NCBI GenBank assembly: GCA_001600355.1
Contig: BCJU01000002.1
Coordinates: 2,604,001 to 2,668,000, forward strand
DNA: 64,000 nucleotides
Reading direction: 5' to 3'
Origin: Meira nashicola
Lineage: Eukaryota; Basidiomycota; Exobasidiomycetes; Exobasidiales; Brachybasidiaceae
Below are positions 1 to 8,768 of the stretch, one piece after another. Under the pieces are notes generated by a model that worked only from the letters and a program-made list of their open reading frames with translations, was not told the origin of the DNA and made no database searches. A program made the position numbers and the translations under genes. How positions within the stretch are numbered: position 1 is the stretch's first letter; each line of letters starts with the position of its first letter.

Positions 1-855
1 GATGATGCAGAAGCCAGTATGATCGCCAAATTGAAAGAAGCTTGTGGTTATGAGTATACAAGCAAGCTCCAACGTATGTTTACAGATATGGGATTGAGCA
101 AAGAACTCAACGACACATTCAAAGAGACGCAGCAGAATAGCGATCAAAGTTCAGATATGGACTTTTATGTATTAGTGTTGGGAAGCAATTTTTGGCCTTT
201 GACTGATCCTGATACTCAATTTATCATTCCGACCGAATTTTCAGATGCCTACAAGAAATTTGAACTTTTCTACGGTGCCAAGCATAGTGGAAGAAAGCTA
301 AAGTGGATGTGGAAATTGAACAAGAATGAAATGAAGACAACTTATTTGAGTCAAAAATTGATCTTCCAAACTAGTGCATACCAAACAGCTATTTTGCTTC
401 AATACAACACTACTGATGAGCTATCACAAGATGATCTAATGAAGGGAACTGGATTGGAAGAGTCCATCATCAAACCAATTCTTAATTTGCTAACAAAAGC
501 CAAAGTTCTTCTAAATGAAGGTTCAACATACAAACTCAACAAAGATTTCAAATCGAAGAAATTACGTGTGAATCTCAACTTGCCTTTGCGTACGGAACAG
601 AAAGCAGAATCAAGTGATGTGATGAAAAATGTTGATGAAGACCGTAAATTGTTATTACAAGCAACGATTGTACGAATTATGAAAGCACGTAAGCAACTAA
701 GGCATGCTCAACTCATACAAGAAGTCGTTCAACAAGTTCAATCACGATTCCAGCCAAAGATTCCCGATATCAAAAAAGCAATTGATCATCTATTAGACAA
801 AGAATATATCGAACGTGTAGAAGATCAAAAAGATCTTTACAGTTATTTGGCATAA
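1..855 (+). CDS. CUL1: Cullin-1 (Cdc53) C-terminal part, 5' truncated by window edge
   Basis: The frame is open from base 1, so the gene begins left of the window; 284 residues and the stop are present. Cullin-1 is the scaffold of SCF ubiquitin ligases. Its C-terminal half binds the RING protein Rbx1 and accepts NEDD8. The visible part begins in the cullin homology domain (DDAEASMIAKLKEACGYEYT, close to animal CUL1) and continues with FYVLVLGSNFWPL. It ends in the winged-helix neddylation domain (IVRIMKARKQL, then KEYIERVED and the cullin ending YSYLA). The expected NEDD8 acceptor lysine is the K of RIMKARK, at bases 682-684. The CUL1 subtype is chosen from the high similarity of these stretches to CUL1; CUL3 or CUL4 are less likely. 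No intron is seen. Confidence 0.95.
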   Translation, partial: DDAEASMIAKLKEACGYEYTSKLQRMFTDMGLSKELNDTFKETQQNSDQSSDMDFYVLVLGSNFWPLTDPDTQFIIPTEFSDAYKKFELFYGAKHSGRKLKWMWKLNKNEMKTTYLSQKLIFQTSAYQTAILLQYNTTDELSQDDLMKGTGLEESIIKPILNLLTKAKVLLNEGSTYKLNKDFKSKKLRVNLNLPLRTEQKAESSDVMKNVDEDRKLLLQATIVRIMKARKQLRHAQLIQEVVQQVQSRFQPKIPDIKKAIDHLLDKEYIERVEDQKDLYSYLA

Positions 856-1096
856 AAGAAAAGACCTTTTCAATAATAGCTTGTCCCTATCATCAATGTA
901 CTTTACCAGTTCACATACTGTACCTCGCCATGAATATCATCCATCATGAGAATCTCCGCGTTGTTACGCTCCTTAACTCCGACGCTACGGATTTTAAAAA
1001 GATGACTCGGGCCTAGTGCATAAAATATTTTGTGGAGTGATGTTGTAGATTGTCATTTTATTCTATCATACCCTCTTTGATTGTGATTCGATAAAT

Positions 1097-2140
1097 ATGA
1101 CAGAGTATGCTGAAGGATCGTTCAATGTTTCAGAATATTTGTCAAAAAGACCGCAATATCCTGACAAGATCTATAAGCTTATTTCGGATTACCATCAATC
1201 TTCAACACAAACTCTTTTGGATCTCGGATGCGGTCCAGGTCAAGGTAGTTGGCCTTTTCTGAGTACGTTTGATCATGTGATAGGTATTGATCCAGGAGAA
1301 GGAATGATAAAACATGCAAGAGAAGCATATGAACAACTTGCTAAAGAGAAGAAGTTAAAAGGAGAAAAAGTGGCATCATCAATATATAAAGTATGTTCAG
1401 TTGAATCGTTGGATACGCTTAAAATTGCCGAAAATTCAATCGATTTAGCAATCGCTGCAACTGCAGCGCATTGGTTTGATATGGAAAAGACATATAGCCA
1501 TTTATCAAAATTGATCAAAAAAGGTGGAACTGTAGCTTTTTGGACGTATGATTTAGCTTATCCGAAATATCATCCATCAACTGCCGAAATGGTTTCACGT
1601 TTTGCATATGAAGATTTATCAGAATATGTTGATGTTAAAGGATGTGAAAGAATTAATAGTTTATATGAAAAATTGGATCAACCTCCCATAGAAATTTGGA
1701 AAGACGTTCGTCATTTCGCTTATCCAAACTTTGGCGTCAATAAGAGTTATACTCCAGCCTTGGAAGGTGAATTACCTGCTTATCTTTCTTCAGTGGAAGG
1801 AACGGAATGGGATTGGGATTTGCACACTGATGTGAGTGTAATCGGATTTTATTTCTTTTATTATCTGCTCATCAATATTTTTTCTCTTCTTACACTTCAG
1901 AGTACCATCACTTGGAATGATTTAGCCGCTGCAAAGCGAACAAATTCCAGTTATTTCAATTGGCGAAAAGAATATCCAAATGTTCCCATAGAGAAAGACA
2001 TTGCATCTAGACAAGTTTCTGCTCTTCGAGATCAAGTATTATCAGAAAGAAGTGAAGGTATAGGATGTGAGACGGGTGAAAGTGATGAGCAAGTACGACT
2101 TCTGAGACCAATGGGTTTATTATTGATGCGAAAACGCTGA
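1097..2140 (+). CDS. SAM-dependent methyltransferase, trans-aconitate methyltransferase-like, one in-frame intron
   Basis: A class I methyltransferase. The SAM-binding motif I is TLLDLGCGPGQG, and an acidic loop (IGIDPGEGMIKHA) and the post-motif AATAAHWFDMEK follow. The arrangement resembles the fungal Tmt1/Crg1-type trans-aconitate methyltransferase family; the substrate cannot be read from sequence. The frame is open from 1097 to 2140. However, 1832-1900 has a GTGAGT donor and a CACTTCAG acceptor, is 69 nt long, in phase 0 and without a stop. It encodes a hydrophobic insert out of place in this soluble fold. Removing it joins LHTD directly to STITWNDLAAAKR, a family-like C-terminal helix. 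Likely exons are 1097-1831 and 1901-2140, giving 324 residues. Coding strand and start are supported by the full-length match to the fold. Confidence 0.85.
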   Translation: MTEYAEGSFNVSEYLSKRPQYPDKIYKLISDYHQSSTQTLLDLGCGPGQGSWPFLSTFDHVIGIDPGEGMIKHAREAYEQLAKEKKLKGEKVASSIYKVCSVESLDTLKIAENSIDLAIAATAAHWFDMEKTYSHLSKLIKKGGTVAFWTYDLAYPKYHPSTAEMVSRFAYEDLSEYVDVKGCERINSLYEKLDQPPIEIWKDVRHFAYPNFGVNKSYTPALEGELPAYLSSVEGTEWDWDLHTDVSVIGFYFFYYLLINIFSLLTLQSTITWNDLAAAKRTNSSYFNWRKEYPNVPIEKDIASRQVSALRDQVLSERSEGIGCETGESDEQVRLLRPMGLLLMRKR

Positions 2141-2182
2141 TGTATAGTACAAGATGAATTTTGTAATTGTAATGGAAATGAT

Positions 2183-3310
2183 TCATGCGGTAGACATGTC
2201 TGCGTAAACGTCAAATCTACGTTGACGAGATGTAGGAACAAATGTTCGTGCTTCTTCCACTTGACCACCTTCGATTTGAACAGAAAGTACTGCTTCTTTC
2301 TCATTTAAAGACTTAATCACCTTGCCCCAAGGATCAACAACCATTGAGAATCCATAAGATGGGTATGCTTTATTTGGCCCTTCGATCTCTGCTTGTGACG
2401 GTCTAGCAGGAGAACAAGAAACAATGTACATTTGGTTATCCGTTGCCCTTCCTCTTTGTAAAGGTTCCCATGACCTTGGTCCTGTGGTCGTATTAAAAGC
2501 TCCAGGATAAATCATTGCTCCTGCGCCCAATCGGGCTGCAACTGTTGTCATTTCTGGAAAACGTAAGTCATAACAAATCGCCAATCCAAATCGACCCAAA
2601 GAGCATTCAAAAACGGTTATACGATCTCCAGCAGTGAGTGTCTTACTTTCTTGGAATGTCATCTTGCCTGGAATATCAATATCAAATAGATGCAATTTCC
2701 GATGTAGAGAGATTAAGCGTCCTTGTTCGTCAAACACACTGGCGGTATTGTATAGCTTGCCTGTTTTACCATCACGTTCAGGAATACTTCCTCCAACCAA
2801 TATAACGCCAAGCTCTTTAGAGATTTGGCTCATAAACTTGATTGTCTCACTTGGAGAATTTGTAACATCAACTGCCTTTCCGTTCGAACCATCTACAGTC
2901 CAACGTTCTACCAATTCTTCCTGTTGCCGACGAGCAATTTCCTTTTCATCTTCACCATTTGACACTCTATGCGCTGCATCTGCAAGAGTGGATGTGCTTT
3001 TCTTGCCCAAAGGCGTCTTGACTTTCTCATACAAGCCACCAAAATCTTCAGCGTACGTATCAAAATAATGAACACCATAAGGACTATTCCAACATTCAGG
3101 AAGAATGACCATGCGATTGTTTTTACTGGAAGATTCTTTTCTGACGACTTCAAAGATTGATTTACGTGCATGTTCGAGATTTTTGGATTTATCGTTTGAT
3201 GTTTGACCTAATTGAATTAAAGTTAAATCGATTGGCTCTTGTGATATCTTCACAGGTAAGCCAATCGAATGAAACACTGGAGCTCTTTCGTTTGAAGCTG
3301 TGGTTGACAT
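2183..3310 (-). CDS. NIT2: Omega-amidase / NIT2-like nitrilase-superfamily hydrolase
   Basis: Nitrilase-superfamily enzyme of the Nit2/Nit3 branch, which hydrolyses alpha-ketoglutaramate and alpha-ketosuccinamate and so repairs transamination by-products. The catalytic triad is visible: Glu72 (MVILPECWNSPYG), Lys205 (LHRKLHLFD) and Cys246 (GLAICYDLRFPE). The C-terminal GRATDNQMYIVSCSP segment is also typical. Relative to animal NIT2 there is an extra Lys/Glu-rich segment of about 50 residues (roughly 100-150). The start chosen is the ATG at 3310, with AAA before it (375 residues). A second in-frame ATG at 3409 would add 33 residues with several basic residues and none acidic, which could be a mitochondrial presequence. 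It diverges from ARV1 and shares its promoter. Confidence 0.92.
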   Translation of the reverse strand: MSTTASNERAPVFHSIGLPVKISQEPIDLTLIQLGQTSNDKSKNLEHARKSIFEVVRKESSSKNNRMVILPECWNSPYGVHYFDTYAEDFGGLYEKVKTPLGKKSTSTLADAAHRVSNGEDEKEIARRQQEELVERWTVDGSNGKAVDVTNSPSETIKFMSQISKELGVILVGGSIPERDGKTGKLYNTASVFDEQGRLISLHRKLHLFDIDIPGKMTFQESKTLTAGDRITVFECSLGRFGLAICYDLRFPEMTTVAARLGAGAMIYPGAFNTTTGPRSWEPLQRGRATDNQMYIVSCSPARPSQAEIEGPNKAYPSYGFSMVVDPWGKVIKSLNEKEAVLSVQIEGGQVEEARTFVPTSRQRRFDVYADMSTA

Positions 3311-3580
3311 TTTCAAAAATTGTTGTCTAATAAACTGAGAAGGGACGGTAAAGTGTGCAATGGAGGAAGAATTGCAGTGTATACTTCTCTTGAATGATAA
3401 CAACAGCATATAGTCAGATGGTGGTGGGTAGAACAATGATTGAAAGAGGAGGACAAGTCATTCTTCTGATTGCATGATGGCCCGAACGCACAACAACTAG
3501 CGCGTTTGCAGAAGATTACCCACAAAGACTTTTTCCGCTTTTTGTTCTCTCTCCCCCTCTTTCATTGTGGTCAAATAGCA

Positions 3581-3610
3581 ATGAAGGATGCCCATCTGTG
3601 TGCATTGTAG
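3581..3610 (+). other. Short upstream ORF overlapping the ARV1 start codon
   Basis: An ATG at 3581 opens a nine-codon frame that ends with TAG at 3608-3610. It overlaps the ARV1 start at 3588 in another frame. If transcription starts upstream of 3581, ribosomes must leak past this ATG to make ARV1. Whether it lies in the mRNA is unknown. Confidence 0.4.
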
Positions 3611-4541
3611 CACACCAACTCAAGCTCTATACGTTTCATACGGTCCTCAACATCTAATTTGTACGAAATGCAAAGCTTGTGGAGCTTTTGCAGATCCTTA
3701 TGTGGAACATGAAGCTATTATTGTGATAATAGATTTAATTCTCGTCAAACCAAGAGCATATAGGCATCTATTATTCAATCGTAAAGATGTATTTTCTCAA
3801 AATGAGAATGAAAATAAAGGCAAAAGTACATCAGACGCAACAAAAAGACATGCTTGGTTCCAACTTGCTCGACATTTTCTGGCTCTATTAATGGTAGATG
3901 CTTATTTGAGGTGGTTTTATCTTTGCAGGGATCACAACACTTCTTTACAAGAGAGTATATCAGGCGATCTAAGCACTAGATTATTGGTTCTATGGTCATA
4001 CTTTAACATCTTGAGATCAACCTGCACAACAATGCTTACTCTGCATACAATCGTGCTAGTCTTGGCAACTTCGTATCATCGAATCGTACGATGGATCGCA
4101 CAAAGACAATCTAGTTCCTCAAAATGTAAGATCGATGAAAACGAGTTGCAACGTTTCAAGATGCATTTGATTCCTAACGCTTTACTTCTTTCAAGCTTAA
4201 CGCCTACATTTCTATTATGTCTTTTGTTGCTCTGGCAACCTCTCTCTCATTCTCCCGAAGATCAAAAACAGCAAGGAGAATGGCAATGGAATGAAGCAAG
4301 TATCGATTGGGCAATCCGAAGTTTAGTAAGCGGCTTAAGTGCTGGCGTTGGCTTAGGTGTTGTTTTACCATTGCAAAGAACAAAAGTGGGAGCATTGATG
4401 GCCACTTTGATCTTAATGATCGGATGGTATGTGCAATTTATAGTGAGCCAGAAGCTTGGTTTGCCTTTTCATAGCGGCGTTGGAGTGCTGCAAAGTAATG
4501 AAGGACATGTAGCTGCAAAGCTTTATTGTCTGGCAATTTGA
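3588..4541 (+). CDS. ARV1: ARV1, ER lipid/sterol homeostasis membrane protein
   Basis: Arv1 family protein of the endoplasmic reticulum, needed for sterol distribution, sphingolipid metabolism and early GPI-anchor synthesis. The N-terminal ARV1 homology domain is clear. A four-cysteine metal site is formed by C4-x2-C7 (MPICVHC) and C28-x2-C31 (KCKAC). These are followed by DPYVEHEAIIVIIDLILVKP and AYRHLLFN, matching the human protein well. Four or more hydrophobic segments follow: about 100-122, 147-165, 202-222 and 245-290. The frame is uninterrupted, 317 residues, close to the family size. The start is the ATG that places the zinc motif at the very N-terminus. It is divergently transcribed from the nitrilase gene. 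Confidence 0.95.
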   Translation: MPICVHCSTPTQALYVSYGPQHLICTKCKACGAFADPYVEHEAIIVIIDLILVKPRAYRHLLFNRKDVFSQNENENKGKSTSDATKRHAWFQLARHFLALLMVDAYLRWFYLCRDHNTSLQESISGDLSTRLLVLWSYFNILRSTCTTMLTLHTIVLVLATSYHRIVRWIAQRQSSSSKCKIDENELQRFKMHLIPNALLLSSLTPTFLLCLLLLWQPLSHSPEDQKQQGEWQWNEASIDWAIRSLVSGLSAGVGLGVVLPLQRTKVGALMATLILMIGWYVQFIVSQKLGLPFHSGVGVLQSNEGHVAAKLYCLAI

Positions 4542-4710
4542 TCATTCATACTCAGCCTTACCAATCAATCAGATTGAATTATCGTTGATTCGGACATGTG
4601 TGCGTGTGTATAATACAGATGTGTGCAGGTAACTTTAATACATGTTATCACAGTGAAAAATCGTAATAGAGAAGTGCAATGGAAGATCATCAGAACAACA
4701 GGGTCGATTA

Positions 4711-7700
4711 TCAGATGTCATTGGTAGCATCAGACGATGCCCCAGGACTTTGTACTACTTCAACGCTGTCAGTTCCTCCAATCTCTATATCATCCCCATC
4801 TTCTTGCTTTCCATCACTCAAATCATCTTCTGTCGTTGACGATCCATTCCCTTTCGCTTTCTTCTGTAGCCTCTCTTGATCCCTTCTTTCTTGTTCCGCA
4901 AACCATTCCCCTGATAAACGTTCTATAGTCGCCTTCCATGAAACTCGAAGATCCAATGCTTCTTCTGATTTCCATTCAGAATGCCTTTCATTTCTTGCTG
5001 GGATCACATCATTTTTGAACACTTCTGGATCCGAGAAAAATCGTTCAAATGCATGTAACAAGTATAATCCGCAATCAGCCCAATTTGGTTGACGTGGCAT
5101 TGTGACATCGATCAAATGCAAATCGATCCTCTTCATATCGATTGCATCCTTCAAATTGTGCTTATCCGCATATTCGTAAGCCAGATAATGCTTCATTGCA
5201 GTCTTGACGGGACTATGCTTTTGTTGCAATGAATCAAAGACGCAAACCGTCGCTTCTTCATTCAGCTGCTTTCGCCATGTTTCTGAGAGATTTTGCGATA
5301 AGTTCATAGACGATCTTCGGCTAAGGGTCACATCGAAATTATTTACAGGCGAGCTTGGTCCTGAGATTCGTGCGGAGCGTCTAAGATCAGGTGATCGTCG
5401 AGGATTAGACTCAGGAGAGGGAGAGTTTACAATTCCATTTGGGCCGTAGAATGACGAAGTCGCTATCTTGCCGGGTGATTGAATTTCATGTCGGCGAGAC
5501 GAGATTGTTGTCCGAGATCTTTTTGAATCCTCACTTTCTGGGAAGGACTGGCCCGGTTCAATCGGATTACCCCGCTTCTGATTGCCACCTCCTCCTTCAA
5601 CAGTACCCCCACCGTTGTTCGATATCACGTCCGAATGAGCATAAATCTGATAAGTCTCAGCATCCGTGCGCCTATCCAAAACAGGAAACATGTTACTGTC
5701 TCCATCTTCGTCGATTTCTGGCACTTGTTGATGTTGAGCGCTAATATTGCCAGCGAACAGATCATTATCGCGTGTAGTGTCTTCCTCGGCGGAAGGTTCA
5801 ACACCAGATGTAGGAGAAGATCTGGCAGAATTATATTCCGATCCTGCTATTGCCTCTTTATCGCTTTCTTTACCATTTCGTATCTCTTGAGGAATAGCAA
5901 AGAGCGGGTTGCTAAGAATGGCCAAATACCAGTGCAAATTTTCGTTGATTGGGACGACAATATACTTTTTCTTGAAAAGCTCTGCCTTTCTCGTCCATTT
6001 CTTGACCAGTTCATACCCCACCTTTCGATCGCTTTTTTTCTCATTGAGGCGATTGTAGAAGAAAGACGAAAATACAAAAATTTCCTTGCATAACTCTGGA
6101 TCTCGTTGACGAATTTCCTCCAAAAGATATTTCAATCCAAAATCGATCATTGTATCATTCAAAAACTCTCCAGGATCCAAGCGATCGAGATCTGACTGCA
6201 AAATTGTAACATACCCAGGAGACAAATTATGGAAAGGGTAGGACAACAGCTTCTTGTTAGGGTCAAGAACCTTTTTCGGAGAGGGTGATTTAGATTGAGC
6301 TGGCTGTGGTCCTCTTCGTTTCGCAATGTCTCTTCCACTATAAGCGCGCTCGTCTTTATCATTATGCCTCGTACCTCGCACGTCTGATGTACGTAGAAAT
6401 CTACTTGATGATGACGAAGCGGATGGGTTGCTGGTATTGGTGACCGATGGTCTGGCTTTAGGCCGAGGAACTGGAGTGATTTGAGAATTGTTGATATGTG
6501 AGATAGATGAATCTTGATCACCTCTCGTAGATGTCAGAGGTTTTAATTCCTTGAAAAGTTCATCGATTGACCCTGCACTATTATTTTCCAGACCTTGGAG
6601 TGGCCTGATTCTCATTTTGGAGAGTCTTTTACGAAGTTCGACCCACTTATGCTCTTCACGAGAATCTTCCTGAATCGCATCCAGAATAATGCGGTTGCTC
6701 CCGCGTACTGCTCCAAATCCCAGAATTTTTTCTAATAGTTCTTTGACTTTGTTGAAAGTGTCGCAATCCTCAACCATAGTTATCTCTAAGTATCTGTGTG
6801 GTTTTGGATACATTGAGCTTGAATCCTTACTTGCGCGTAAGCTCTCACAATCATTGAAATTGATTACTGTGGTTTGTCCGTTTCGTCCACTGCCATCTTC
6901 ATCCCAACAAATTTCGATTGACTCTCCCGATGAGGTCAATTCAACAGTGGGACTGGCCTCAAACCCAATAAAGCCATCCGGATCGAAGGCTATCTTACGC
7001 AGCTTCAATTTGATCGGCCTATCAGAATTGCCAGAAAAATTTGACCGAGTGTTCAGCCCAGAACTGTAATATTTATCATTATGATTTTTGGCTTTTGCTG
7101 TAGATCTTGTATCTATCATACTTTTTGTTTGACCATCTTTCCCTTTCATCTTGTCTGTAATCCTAGACCTACTTGCATCGAGAGGTTGAGCTATCACGAA
7201 ACTCTTTTTGTGGAGTACGGACAGAGCCGACGGCAAGGAAGAAGTATTTTCATGTGACTCTGTTCTCTCATCATTGAGAATGTGGTGACCTGTGTCACCG
7301 TTTGGCGAAGATTTTGCCTTTGGATTGCTTTCAATGCTTTCTTCTAATTGTATTGCAGGGCGCGTTTCCTCCATTTCCGTATCGCCAGTTGTGGTGAGAC
7401 TTTCTACGGGCGAGCCACTTGCTGATTCATCCTTTTCTTCGCTTTTTCCATTGCCATTCACTTGATGGAAGTGAGTCTGAGGCGATTGAGACGAGGACGG
7501 CAGATCATTATTTTGTCTATCATCATCGTCTGAGTCGTCGAGGACAATAGTTTCATCATTCGCCTGCGGTTTTTTCGCTTCAGATCTTGTCTGCATCTTT
7601 CTTGAATTCTCCTGAGTTGGCCGAAGAGAGTGATGTACAATTCTCGCTGCATTTGATGCATCTCGATATTGTTTATGGTGAGGTAGATCAGCACTTTCGG

Positions 7701-8073
7701 TCGTGACGGATGGTGACGTTCTTTCTGGATGCATTACCAAGGGCTTTATCTTTGATCCTGCTGATGGTACTCCTGCGGAAAAGGATGACAAGCCAAATGA
7801 AGGATTTGCAATACGAGGCGCCTTTGCGCTTCTGCCATTACCTTCGCTTCTGTGTTTGTTCAGCACTAAGCTTTTCCCTCCAAAAGCATGCCCTTTTGTA
7901 TTTGAAGTATTCGATGATGATGGTGCATCAAGAGTATTTCTACCAACTTGAGGGCCTTGAATAAAATTTGATCGTGTGTGATTTGGTCCTCTATTTTGGT
8001 TCGCAGTGTGATTTGGCTGATCAATTGTTGGCATAGCTATAGGGTTACCCCTCGGAGCAATATTCTTTGGCAT
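4711..8073 (-). CDS. ULP2: SUMO-specific protease, Ulp2/SENP6-7 type
   Basis: A 1,120-residue SUMO isopeptidase that would trim poly-SUMO chains in the nucleus. The N-terminal third is disordered and contains a strong SUMO-interaction motif, TIVLDDSDDDD, at 175-185. A PH-like domain (about 352-487, starting IKLKLRKIAFDPDGFIGF and ending in a Trp-containing helix) precedes the catalytic domain. The C48 protease runs from about 610 to 1040, with FLNDTMIDFGLKYL, then His714 (NENLHWYLAIL), Asp947 (VCVFDSLQQ), Gln995 and Cys1001 (QPNWADCGLYLL). A linker of about 200 residues splits the catalytic domain between His and Asp, as in Ulp2/SENP6/SENP7. Bases 5377-5670 of that linker are identical to part of the gene at 17.1 kb. 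No intron is seen. Confidence 0.95.
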   Translation of the reverse strand: MPKNIAPRGNPIAMPTIDQPNHTANQNRGPNHTRSNFIQGPQVGRNTLDAPSSSNTSNTKGHAFGGKSLVLNKHRSEGNGRSAKAPRIANPSFGLSSFSAGVPSAGSKIKPLVMHPERTSPSVTTESADLPHHKQYRDASNAARIVHHSLRPTQENSRKMQTRSEAKKPQANDETIVLDDSDDDDRQNNDLPSSSQSPQTHFHQVNGNGKSEEKDESASGSPVESLTTTGDTEMEETRPAIQLEESIESNPKAKSSPNGDTGHHILNDERTESHENTSSLPSALSVLHKKSFVIAQPLDASRSRITDKMKGKDGQTKSMIDTRSTAKAKNHNDKYYSSGLNTRSNFSGNSDRPIKLKLRKIAFDPDGFIGFEASPTVELTSSGESIEICWDEDGSGRNGQTTVINFNDCESLRASKDSSSMYPKPHRYLEITMVEDCDTFNKVKELLEKILGFGAVRGSNRIILDAIQEDSREEHKWVELRKRLSKMRIRPLQGLENNSAGSIDELFKELKPLTSTRGDQDSSISHINNSQITPVPRPKARPSVTNTSNPSASSSSSRFLRTSDVRGTRHNDKDERAYSGRDIAKRRGPQPAQSKSPSPKKVLDPNKKLLSYPFHNLSPGYVTILQSDLDRLDPGEFLNDTMIDFGLKYLLEEIRQRDPELCKEIFVFSSFFYNRLNEKKSDRKVGYELVKKWTRKAELFKKKYIVVPINENLHWYLAILSNPLFAIPQEIRNGKESDKEAIAGSEYNSARSSPTSGVEPSAEEDTTRDNDLFAGNISAQHQQVPEIDEDGDSNMFPVLDRRTDAETYQIYAHSDVISNNGGGTVEGGGGNQKRGNPIEPGQSFPESEDSKRSRTTISSRRHEIQSPGKIATSSFYGPNGIVNSPSPESNPRRSPDLRRSARISGPSSPVNNFDVTLSRRSSMNLSQNLSETWRKQLNEEATVCVFDSLQQKHSPVKTAMKHYLAYEYADKHNLKDAIDMKRIDLHLIDVTMPRQPNWADCGLYLLHAFERFFSDPEVFKNDVIPARNERHSEWKSEEALDLRVSWKATIERLSGEWFAEQERRDQERLQKKAKGNGSSTTEDDLSDGKQEDGDDIEIGGTDSVEVVQSPGASSDATNDI
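5377..5670 (-). repeat. 294-bp perfect inverted repeat, copy 1 (inside ULP2 linker)
   Basis: Compared base by base, this stretch is the exact reverse complement of 17668-17961. It encodes about residues 802-899 of the ULP2 catalytic-domain insert. Identity ends at 5376 on one side and 5671 on the other, and the flanks are similar but mismatched. The two copies are about 12 kb apart in inverted orientation. Confidence 0.95.
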
Positions 8074-8768
8074 AGTGACTGATCAGAGTAACATTCCACT
8101 GATTGCTTCCTTTCACACTCTAAGATGTTTGAAGGCAATCCAACATACTCAGCTTTGTGGCATTTGCCCTACGATCATAGTTGTAATCCTTGTACGATTT
8201 AAATTTTTGTGCAGCAGTGTGCGCTGCAATCTGCCGCTGATGAATTGAGTCGAAAGTTAGGGGAGAATCGGAGTGAAAAAGGTCAATGTATGCCACACTC
8301 GTAGGATACGATCGTGATCGAGAAAGTTATCGAACAAAAAAAGAGGCGTAGTATGATGTAGGTAGTCCGCAATCAATCACTCTCTTCTCCTAAATAACGT
8401 ACATTTTCAGTCGGCCAAGCTTCATCACACATTTATATCTATGTAGTCCACGCTTTTAAACGCGTTTTCATGCAGCACCTCGTTCCCCCTCCTAATTTGT
8501 GTAGTCTACATACAAAAAAGTGTTGTTCATCTTTTTTTAAGGGATTTTTTTTACGCGTAGTTTTACCCTGCTTGACGCGAGGTGGAGAAACAATGTTAAA
8601 TCATAAATTGTGCATCTCGTTTATTGGAAGAGCTGTGGTTGTAAATAGGAAGTGATCATAAAAGCTACAAGAAAGAAGTGTACTGGAATTAGAATAGGAC
8701 GAAGATGAGAAGCATAAAAGTATGAATACAGATGTAGAAGGAAGGGGAGGATTAAAGCAATAGAAAAT
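8074..8768. other. Intergenic region upstream of ULP2
   Basis: 695 bp between the ULP2 start and the end of the next minus-strand gene. It holds the presumed ULP2 promoter and the 3' flank of the membrane protein gene, with several T-rich runs near 8515-8552. No RNA gene or conserved frame was recognised. Confidence 0.5.

Noticed and set aside
5439..5744. Antisense frame of 101 codons, nearly identical to the antisense frame at 17654-17899
   Set aside because: Both lie opposite the duplicated ULP2 linker; their identity is a by-product of the 294-bp repeat, not a gene family.
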